Shown one piece after another: positions 56,035-64,000 of a stretch of DNA of 64,000 nucleotides. The DNA comes from Pseudonocardia thermophila (GTDB lineage: Bacteria > Actinomycetota > Actinomycetes > Mycobacteriales > Pseudonocardiaceae). Both the position numbers and the translations under genes were made by a program. Numbering within the stretch: the stretch's first letter is position 1; the number at the start of each line of letters is the position of its first letter. Under the pieces are notes generated by a model that ran no database searches, had not been told where the DNA came from, and saw only the letters and a list, made by a program, of their open reading frames with translations. The stretch lies in assembly GCF_900142365.1 (NCBI RefSeq), contig NZ_FRAP01000013.1, forward strand, positions 62,001 through 126,000, given 5' to 3'.

Positions 56035-57765
56035 GTGAACGCCCCGTCCGCGACCGGCACGCTGCTCGACGGCCGGTACCTGCTGGGGTCGGTCATCGCC
56101 CGTGGCGGCATGTCGGTGGTGCACCGGGGCATCGACACGCGCCTGGACCGGCCGGTGGCGGTGAAGCTGATGGATCCCCGCCTGGCGGCGGACCCCGCGT
56201 TCCGCACCCGCGTCCAGCGGGAGGCGCGCACGGCTGCGCGCATCGACCATCCCTGCGTCGTCGACGTGTACGACCACGGAATCGACGCGTCCGACCCGGC
56301 GGACCCCACCGTCTTCCTCGTCATGGAGCTCGTGGACGGCGGCACGCTGCGCGACGTCCTGCGGTCTCGCGGCGCGATCGGGGTGCCGGCTGCGTTCGCG
56401 GTGATGGACGGGGTGCTCTCCGGGCTCGCGCAGGCGCACCGGCTGGGCATGGTGCACCGCGACGTCAAGCCGGAGAACGTACTGATCAGCGCGCAGCGGG
56501 AGCTCAAGGTCGCCGACTTCGGCCTGGTCACCGCGGCCGCGCAGGCGGGGCAGAGCCACGCCGGCATGATCCTGGGCACCGCGGCGTACCTCTCCCCCGA
56601 GCAGGTCGCGACCGGTTCGGCGGACAGCCGTTCCGACGTGTACGCGGCCGGGATCATGCTCTACGAGCTGCTCACCGGGGCGCCGCCGTACACGGGCGAC
56701 ACCCCGCTCTCCATCGCCTACCAGCACGTGCACTCCGACGTGCCGCCGCCGTCGCTCATCGCGGGTGACGTGCCGCCGGAGCTGGACGAGCTGGTGCTGC
56801 GGGCCACCCGCCGCGACCCGGCCGCCCGCCCCCCGGACGCCGCGGCGATGCTCGCGGAGCTGCGCGCGCTGGCGATCGCGCTGGAGGTGCCCCGCGTGCC
56901 GGTGCCGGCGCCGCCGGTGCGCCCGATCGAGGAGCAGGTCACCGAGCCGCAGGTGCCCCGCCCGGCCGGACATGCGGGCACGCGGGCGCTCCCCCGGGAC
57001 GAGCACGGCCACACGCTGGTCGGCGCACCCGTCGAGGACGCCGCGGCGCACGCGCGGACCGCGCGGCGCGGTCGGCGCTTCTTCGCCGCCGGGATCGCGC
57101 TCGTGCTGATGCTGGCCCTGGTCGTCGGGCTGGTGGCGTGGTGGATGGGCAGCGGCCGCTGGACCGCGATGCCCGCGCTGGTCGGGCTGGACCGGGCCGC
57201 GGCCGAACGGGCCCTCGCCGATGCCGACCTCGTCGCGTCGATCACGACGGAGTTCGACGACGCGATCGCGGCCGGGATCGTGAAGACGACCGACCCGGCG
57301 GCGGACGCCCGGCTGCTGCGCGGCAGCACGGTCACCGTCACCGTGTCGTCGGGCCGCCCCACCGTCCCCGAGATCGTGCCCGGCACCCCGGTGGCGGACG
57401 CCGAGCAGGCGATCCGCGCGGCGGGCTTGCAGCCGGTGCGGTCGGCGTCGGCCCGCGAGCACAGCGAGACCGCCGCTGAGGGCACGGTCGTGCGCACCCA
57501 GCCGGGTGCGGGCACGGCGCTGAACATCGGTGGCGCGGTCACCCTCGTGGTCTCCGCCGGGCCGAAGCCGAAGAAGGTGCGGGTGCCGTCGCTGATCGGG
57601 ATGTCGTTCGACGAGGCCGAGGCCGAGCTGGCCGACCGCGGGCTGAAGGCGGTCGAGCGGCAGCGGCTGCCGTTCGGCCTGGGCTCGCACAACGTGGTCG
57701 CGCAGGACCCCGCGCCGGGCACCGAGGTCGAGCCGGGATCGACGGTTCGGCTGATCACGTTCTGA
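56035..57765 (+). CDS. pknL: Serine/threonine protein kinase PknL with three PASTA domains
   Basis: A 576-residue transmembrane kinase. Kinase domain about 12-275: glycine loop IARGGMSVVH, VAVKLM with Lys44, catalytic HRDVKPENV with Asp143, DFG near 162, GTAAYLSPEQV activation-segment end, SDVYAAGIMLYELLTG. A Pro-rich juxtamembrane linker precedes the helix AGIALVLMLALVVGLVAWW (from about 350). Outside are three PASTA repeats (about 375-440, 441-512, 513-576), which in other kinases sense muropeptides or lipid II. Position beside the Rv2175c-like gene and DAHP synthase gives the PknL identity. Mycobacterial PknL is much shorter and, as I recall, lacks PASTA. Confidence 0.93.
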   Translation: MNAPSATGTLLDGRYLLGSVIARGGMSVVHRGIDTRLDRPVAVKLMDPRLAADPAFRTRVQREARTAARIDHPCVVDVYDHGIDASDPADPTVFLVMELVDGGTLRDVLRSRGAIGVPAAFAVMDGVLSGLAQAHRLGMVHRDVKPENVLISAQRELKVADFGLVTAAAQAGQSHAGMILGTAAYLSPEQVATGSADSRSDVYAAGIMLYELLTGAPPYTGDTPLSIAYQHVHSDVPPPSLIAGDVPPELDELVLRATRRDPAARPPDAAAMLAELRALAIALEVPRVPVPAPPVRPIEEQVTEPQVPRPAGHAGTRALPRDEHGHTLVGAPVEDAAAHARTARRGRRFFAAGIALVLMLALVVGLVAWWMGSGRWTAMPALVGLDRAAAERALADADLVASITTEFDDAIAAGIVKTTDPAADARLLRGSTVTVTVSSGRPTVPEIVPGTPVADAEQAIRAAGLQPVRSASAREHSETAAEGTVVRTQPGAGTALNIGGAVTLVVSAGPKPKKVRVPSLIGMSFDEAEAELADRGLKAVERQRLPFGLGSHNVVAQDPAPGTEVEPGSTVRLITF

Positions 57766-57785
57766 CCGCCGATCCCGGGCGGGAC

Positions 57786-59710
<1,925 letters not shown>

Positions 59711-59716
59711 GAGCAG

Positions 59717-59722
59717 AGCCTA
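59717..59722 (-). promoter_or_regulatory. -10 hexamer of a probable leaderless promoter (exoribonuclease)
   Basis: Complement-strand TAGGCT, six bases (CTGCTC), then the GTG at 59710. Confidence 0.55.
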
Positions 59723-59787
59723 TGCGCAGCACCCGCGAAACGTCCCGCTCGGCGTCCCACTGATCGCCGACGTCACGGCGCTGCGGC

Positions 59788-60699
59788 TTGACGACACCGT
59801 GGGTGCGCGTTTGGCTACGGCGCGTGCGGGGGTGGCGCGGACGGACGGCGACGGCCTACCTCCTGCTCGCCCCGAGCCTGTTCGGCGTGGCCGTCTTCCT
59901 GGTGCTGCCGATCCTGGTCGTGCTGTGGCTCGCCCTGCACCGCTGGGACATCCTCACGCCGAGCACGTTCGTCGGGCTCGCCAACGTCGTCGAGGTCGCC
60001 CGGGACGGGCGGTTCCTGCACTCGCTGGTGGTCACGGCCGTGTTCGTCGCGTTCACGATCCCCGCGCAGACCGTGCTGGGCCTCGCTGCCGCCCTGCTGA
60101 TCAACCGCGGCCTGCGCGGCTCGGCGATCTACCAGGTGGTCCTCGTGCTGCCGTGGATCTGCGCGCCGCTCGCGCTCGGCGTGGTGTGGCGGTGGATCCT
60201 CGCCCCCACCGACGGCGCGCTGAACACCCTGCTGGGCACGCGGATCGAGTGGCTGGCCGACCCGGCGCTGGCGCTGCCGTCCGTGGCCGCGGTGTCCGTG
60301 TGGACACAGGTGGGGTACGTCGCGCTGTTCTTCGTCGCCGGGCTGCGGGCGATCCCGCCGGCCGTGCACGAGGCCGCGGTGCTCGACGGTGCGGGTCCCT
60401 GGCAGCGCTTCTGGCGCATCACCCTGCCGCTGCTGCGCCCCACCACGTTCTTCGTGCTGGTCACCGGCGTGATCGCGAGCTTCCAGACGTTCGACGCGGT
60501 GTACGCGCTCACCCCGAAGGGCGGGCCGCAGCTGTCGACCGACGTGGTGGCGGGCCGGATCTACTACGAGGCGTTCGAGTCGCGGGCCGTCGGCAACGCG
60601 GCGGTGATGGCGCTCGGGCTCTTCGTGGTCCTCGTGGTCGTCACCGTCGTCCAGCAGCGCTGGTTCGCCCGGCGCACGACCTACGACCTGTCGACGTGA
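59788..60699 (+). CDS. Carbohydrate ABC transporter permease, MalF type
   Basis: A 303-residue inner-membrane permease with six hydrophobic helices (first YLLLAPSLFGVAVFLVLPILVV). FVGLANVVEVARDGRFLHSL near 67 and the EAA loop PPAVHEAAVLDGAGPWQRFW near 195 define the binding-protein-dependent sugar permease family; the EAA loop docks the ATPase. The start could be the TTG at 59788 or a GTG at 59803; neither has a clear ribosome site. The stop overlaps the second permease (GTGA). No ATPase gene is in the cluster. Confidence 0.92.
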   Translation: MTTPWVRVWLRRVRGWRGRTATAYLLLAPSLFGVAVFLVLPILVVLWLALHRWDILTPSTFVGLANVVEVARDGRFLHSLVVTAVFVAFTIPAQTVLGLAAALLINRGLRGSAIYQVVLVLPWICAPLALGVVWRWILAPTDGALNTLLGTRIEWLADPALALPSVAAVSVWTQVGYVALFFVAGLRAIPPAVHEAAVLDGAGPWQRFWRITLPLLRPTTFFVLVTGVIASFQTFDAVYALTPKGGPQLSTDVVAGRIYYEAFESRAVGNAAVMALGLFVVLVVVTVVQQRWFARRTTYDLST

Positions 60700-61529
60700 C
60701 CGCTGTGCTCCGCTCCCGCCTCGGGGTGCTCGCCAGCCACCTCGCCCTGCTCGCCGGCGCAGCGCTCACCCTCGCCCCGTTCCTGCTGTCCGTGCTGACC
60801 TCGCTCACCTCGCCGCAGCAGTTCGCGGCGGAGGGGCCACTGTCGTGGCCGGACCCGGTCACCGGGGCGAACTACGCGCAGCTGTTCACCCGCTACGAGT
60901 TCGTCACCCCGGTCGTGGTGACCGCGCAGGTCGTGCTCGTGATCCTCGTGGGCCAGCTGGTGTTCTCGGTGTTCGCCGCGTACGCGTTCGCGCGGCTGGA
61001 GTTCCCCGGCCGCGACGCGCTGTTCTGGGTGTACCTGGCGACGCTGATGGTGCCCCAGGCGGTCACGATCATCCCGTTGTACTCCATGATGACGGCGGTG
61101 GGGCTGCGGAACACGTTCTGGGCGCTGGTGCTGCCGTACCTGTTCGGGTCACCGTACGCGGTCTTCCTGCTGCGCGAGCACTTCCGCGGCATCCCCGGCG
61201 AACTGATCGACGCCGCCCGGCTGGACGGCTGCGGCACGCTGCGGATCCTGCGCCACGTGGTGGTTCCGGTGTCGAAGCCGATCCTGACGACGCTGGCCGT
61301 CATCACGGTGGTGACGCACTGGAACAACTTCCTGTGGCCGCTCGTGATCACCGCGGGACCGCAGTGGCGGGTGATCACGGTGGCGACCGCGGGCCTGCAG
61401 AGCCAGTACAACGGCAACTGGACGGTCGTCACGGCGGCGACGACGCTGGCCGTCGCGCCCCTGCTGGTGCTGTTCCTGGTCTTCCAGCGCAACGTCGTCC
61501 GGTCGATCACGATCACCGGCTTCCGATGA
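60696..61529 (+). CDS. Carbohydrate ABC transporter permease, MalG type
   Basis: A 277-residue permease with six hydrophobic helices. FSVFAAYAFARLEFPGRDAL near 89 is the conserved helix-3 region of MalG-like proteins, LYSMMTAVGLRNTFWALVLP near 124 follows, and the EAA loop is GIPGELIDAARLDGCGTLRI near 165. Its GTG overlaps the MalF-type stop (GTGA), so the two halves of the channel are coupled. The C-terminus ends GFR. The substrate is presumably a sugar or oligosaccharide, set by the binding protein. Confidence 0.92.
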   Translation: MTAVLRSRLGVLASHLALLAGAALTLAPFLLSVLTSLTSPQQFAAEGPLSWPDPVTGANYAQLFTRYEFVTPVVVTAQVVLVILVGQLVFSVFAAYAFARLEFPGRDALFWVYLATLMVPQAVTIIPLYSMMTAVGLRNTFWALVLPYLFGSPYAVFLLREHFRGIPGELIDAARLDGCGTLRILRHVVVPVSKPILTTLAVITVVTHWNNFLWPLVITAGPQWRVITVATAGLQSQYNGNWTVVTAATTLAVAPLLVLFLVFQRNVVRSITITGFR

Positions 61530-61539
61530 GGAGAGCGGA

Positions 61540-62865
61540 ATGAAGATCACCCACCTCGCGGCCGCGGTGACGGCCGCGATCGCGCTGGCGGTGACGGGGT
61601 GCTCCCCGGTCGCGCCGGCGGACGAGCCGGCCCAGGGTGACGGCCCGACGACCGTGACGGTGCGGCTGTGGGACCAGCAGGTCGCCGCCGCCTACGAGAA
61701 GTCGTTCGCCGAGTTCGAGCGGCGCAACCCGGACATCACGGTGAAGCTCAACGTCGTGCCGTACAGCAACTACTTCACCCAGCTCCCCCTGGACGTCTCC
61801 AGCGGCACCGTCGACGACGTCTTCTGGGTCAACACCACGTACTTCGGGGCGTTCGCCGACTCCGGGCGGCTGATCGACGTCGGCAAGGAGCTCGCCGACC
61901 TCGTGCCGGGGTTCGTGCCGGCGGCGGTGGAGCAGTACACCCGCAACAGCACGCTGTGGGGCGTGCCCGCGCTGACCGACGGGCGGATCGCGCTCTACTA
62001 CAACAAGGCGATGGTCGCCGAGGCCGACGTCGATCCGAACAACCTCACCTGGCACCCGACCGACCCGGCCGCCGACACGTTCCTGCCGGCCGCCCGCAGA
62101 CTCACGAAGGACTCCGCGGGCCGCACCGCCGACCAGCCCGACTTCGATCCCAAGTCGATCGTGCAGTACGGGTTCAACGCCGGCCGCGACCTGCAGGCGA
62201 TCTACTACAACTTCGTCGGCTCGAACGGCGGACGGTTCCAGGACGAGGACGACGCGTTCGTCTTCGCGAACCCGCAGGCCGAGCAGGCGTTCACCTACCT
62301 CGTCGGGTTGATCAACACCGCGCACGTGGCACCGCCCGCAGCGGATACGAACTCCAACGGCGACTTCAGCCGCGACCAGTTCATCCAGGGCAAGATGGCG
62401 CTTTTCCAGTCGGGCACCTACAACCTGAAGAACATCGCCGACGGCGCCCGCTTCGAGTGGGGCATCGCGCCGATGATCGCCGGGCCGGTCGGCCGGGTCA
62501 GCGTCGTCAACAGCGTGATCGCCGCCGGGCACGAGGCCAGCCCCCGCAGGGAGGCGGCGCTGCGGGTGCTGCGGTGGCTGGGCTCGCAGGAGGGCGCCCG
62601 GTTCGTCGGGGCCGAGGGGGCGGCGCTGCCCGCCGTGACGGCCGCGCAGCAGGCGTTCTACGACTACTGGCACTCCCGCGGTGTGGACACCCGGTTCTTC
62701 GGCCCAGAGGGCGGCACGTTGACCATCCCCGCCCCGTCCGGCCCGAAGTACGGCGCCGCGGACGCCGCGATGGAGCCGATCTTCAACGAGATCTTCGCCG
62801 GGCGCATCGCGGTCGGCCCGGGGCTGCAGGAGGCGCAGGACGCGGCGAACGCGGCCGTGCGCTGA
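61540..62865 (+). CDS. Extracellular solute-binding lipoprotein (sugar ABC importer)
   Basis: A 441-residue family-1 solute-binding protein. A signal peptide ends in the lipobox AVTGC (Cys21). The mature part begins with an acidic linker, then VTVRLWDQQVAAAYEKSFAEF near 36; NPDITVKLNVVPYSNYF near 62 and DVFWVNTTYFGAF near 90 are family motifs, and GKMALFQSGTYNLKNIA near 285 is typical of group 1 proteins. AGGAG lies six bases before the ATG. The ten-base gap after the MalG-type gene puts all three in one operon. The order permease-permease-binding protein is less common than binding protein first. Confidence 0.92.
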   Translation: MKITHLAAAVTAAIALAVTGCSPVAPADEPAQGDGPTTVTVRLWDQQVAAAYEKSFAEFERRNPDITVKLNVVPYSNYFTQLPLDVSSGTVDDVFWVNTTYFGAFADSGRLIDVGKELADLVPGFVPAAVEQYTRNSTLWGVPALTDGRIALYYNKAMVAEADVDPNNLTWHPTDPAADTFLPAARRLTKDSAGRTADQPDFDPKSIVQYGFNAGRDLQAIYYNFVGSNGGRFQDEDDAFVFANPQAEQAFTYLVGLINTAHVAPPAADTNSNGDFSRDQFIQGKMALFQSGTYNLKNIADGARFEWGIAPMIAGPVGRVSVVNSVIAAGHEASPRREAALRVLRWLGSQEGARFVGAEGAALPAVTAAQQAFYDYWHSRGVDTRFFGPEGGTLTIPAPSGPKYGAADAAMEPIFNEIFAGRIAVGPGLQEAQDAANAAVR

Positions 62866-62904
62866 GCCGCCCCCCGTGGTGGCCGGGGTGGGCCGGGCCA
62901 CCCG

Positions 62905-62967
62905 CGTCGAGAACGAAGTCGTGGAGGTTTCCCGTCGTCTCGAACAGCCACGACTTCGTTCTCGACG
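62905..62967. terminator. 20-bp perfect inverted repeat
   Basis: Arms 62905-62924 and 62948-62967 are perfectly complementary over 20 bp with a 23-base loop, beginning 40 bases past the binding-protein stop and 40 bases before the end of the convergent gene. It probably terminates both, but length and perfection also fit a mobile palindromic repeat. Confidence 0.6.
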
Positions 62968-63007
62968 AGCACGGGCCGCACGGTTCGGTCCGGCGCTGCC
63001 GCGGACG

Positions 63008-63736
63008 TCAGTCGCAAGAGCTCGGGATGAAGATGTTGCAGCGCCGGTTCGCCAGGGTGGCCGGAGTGTCCTCGTCCGCCGACGAGCTGGCGCCGCTGCT
63101 CGGGGCCACCCCGCGCTGGGTCGTGGTGGCCTTCGGCGCGGTGGTGGTCACCGGCGCCTTCGTCGTCGTCTTCGCGGGCGCCTTCGTCGTGGGCGCCACG
63201 GCCTTGGCCTTCGGCTTCGCGGAGGTGGAGACCTTCGGGCTCGGCGCGACCGTGGTGATCGGTGCCGCCGGGGCGGTGATGTCGGCGGCCGGCCGCGGCA
63301 CGGTCGGGGTCTCGCGCTCCTGGAACGACGAGATCCACGCCGTGACGCCGGCGATGACGACGACCACGACGATGCTCATGCCGACCAGCGGGGCCAGCGA
63401 CTTCGCGTAGGCCGCGGCGCCGGTGCGCGCCGGGCGCCGGGATCCGACGTACGGGCGCTCGTGCGGCCGGTCCTGCACCACGATCGGCCCGGCGAGGGCG
63501 GTCGCGTCAGGATGCGGACCCATCGGCGGCCGCGGCGGGCCCGGCATCACCGTGGTGGCCTGCGCCGCCGTAGGCGGCTGCACCGGCCGGCGAGGAGCGT
63601 GCGGGGCTGCCTGGGGAACGGCTGGGCGCGGCGGCTGCGGTGCGCGCACGACCGTCGTCGGAACCGCGGGCGGCGCCGCGGCGGGCCGGGGAGCGACCCG
63701 GGGCGGCTGCACGACCGCCGTACGATCATCCCGCAT
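63008..63736 (-). CDS. Pro/Thr-rich membrane-anchored protein of unknown function
   Basis: A 242-residue protein that I do not recognise. The N-terminal 110 residues are cytosolic, Pro/Ala/Arg-rich and basic (VAPRPAAAPPAVPTTVVRAP). One transmembrane helix follows (LVGMSIVVVVVIAGVTAWI), and the outer part is Thr/Pro/Lys-rich (TTKAPAKTTTKAPVTTTAPK), likely a wall-spanning stalk, ending with RRCNIFIPSSCD, two cysteines that may pair. ATG 63736 has GGAGGGG upstream and sits below a good promoter; a frame that begins 210 bases earlier runs through that promoter and is rejected. Confidence 0.7.
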   Translation of the reverse strand: MRDDRTAVVQPPRVAPRPAAAPPAVPTTVVRAPQPPRPAVPQAAPHAPRRPVQPPTAAQATTVMPGPPRPPMGPHPDATALAGPIVVQDRPHERPYVGSRRPARTGAAAYAKSLAPLVGMSIVVVVVIAGVTAWISSFQERETPTVPRPAADITAPAAPITTVAPSPKVSTSAKPKAKAVAPTTKAPAKTTTKAPVTTTAPKATTTQRGVAPSSGASSSADEDTPATLANRRCNIFIPSSCD

Positions 63737-63761
63737 CGAGTACCCCTCCGTGGTCGGAGGC

Positions 63762-63790
63762 ATACTAGCTGGAGCCTTCGCTACCGACAA
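63762..63790 (-). promoter_or_regulatory. Promoter of the 63736 gene
   Basis: Complement strand: TTGTCG (63790-63785), 17-base spacer, TAGTAT (63767-63762). Good sigma-A-type match, followed by GGAGGGG and the ATG. Upstream, 63791-64000 shows no gene or other signal that I can support. Confidence 0.7.
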
Positions 63791-64000
63791 ATGGGTGGTC
63801 TGCTTCGGACCCGTGGGTCCCCCGACCGGAGGCTTGGGTCCCCTGGGAGTCATCGGACCGGGTGAGGGACTCGTCCGGGAGTGTGGTCCGGGCTGACGCG
63901 GGTACGGCACGGGCGGAGCACCCACGCGATCGATGCCGGAAGCCACGTGAGAAACATCGATCGCGCCCGGCCCGGCATTACAGAACGCAACCGGGATCTG

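Noticed and set aside
63737..63946. N-terminal extension of the last gene to 63946
   Set aside because: It would translate across a good promoter (TTGTCG-N17-TAGTAT) and ribosome site placed correctly for the ATG at 63736.

Overview
The window is chromosomal DNA of a very GC-rich actinomycete, most likely a Pseudonocardia-like member of the Pseudonocardiaceae (inference). The evidence is pervasive G/C third positions, many GTG starts, Wag31/DivIVA and SepF next to FtsZ, a meso-DAP-type MurE (DNPR motif), an actinobacterial T-box in front of ileS, and gene order that follows the mycobacterial segment mraZ-dcw / DUF3040 / GNAT / lppM / metF-like / GGPP synthase / mannosyltransferase / Rv2175c / pknL / aroG / Rv2179c. 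It is ordinary core chromosome: I see no prophage, insertion sequence, CRISPR array, rRNA or tRNA gene.

Layout. 1-2957 (-) is the start of the replicative polymerase dnaE, cut by the window edge. 3233-6358 holds an alpha/beta hydrolase and two family-4 glycosyltransferases. 6414-14028 (-) holds two small membrane-protein genes, an unknown anchored protein, rluD, lspA, a CPA1 antiporter, a methyltransferase and a DUF167 gene; two of its spacers carry a dispersed hairpin repeat. 14053-17516 (-) is ileS with a terminator and a T-box leader. 17575-38831 (-) is the division and cell-wall cluster. In transcription order it reads mraZ, rsmH, ftsL, ftsI, murE, murF, mraY, murD, ftsW, murG, murC, ftsQ, ftsZ, pgeF, yggS, sepF, yggT, wag31, then an anchored protein with an Ada-like Cys motif. 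Many junctions are 4-base stop/start overlaps. 39244-43878 (+) is a divergent MoxR / DUF58 / transglutaminase operon that shares a 400-base regulatory region with mraZ. 43986-48959 is a mixed region: DUF3040, methyltransferase, ParA-like ATPase, HEPN and DUF6504 genes beside LexA boxes, an acetyltransferase and an LppM-like lipoprotein. 48949-55441 has metF and a carotenoid operon (crtE, crtI, GT-C mannosyltransferase, crtB). 55560-59710 has an Rv2175c-like regulator, the PASTA kinase pknL, type II DAHP synthase and an Rv2179c-like exoribonuclease. 59788-62865 is a sugar ABC importer without its ATPase. The last gene (63008-63736, -) is an unknown Pro/Thr-rich anchored protein.

How it works together. 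The central block makes lipid II (MurC-F, MraY, MurG), polymerises and crosslinks it at the septum (FtsW, FtsI, FtsQ, FtsL) on the FtsZ/SepF ring, and passes to polar growth through Wag31. mraZ has a sigma-A-type promoter overlapped by four TGG repeats at exact 10-base spacing. Similar repeats point the other way toward the moxR operon, so both operons may answer to MraZ. LexA-type boxes lie in front of dnaE and in front of the DUF6504/HEPN pair. Several genes are preceded by a TANNNT hexamer exactly six bases before a GTG start, the pattern of leaderless transcripts.
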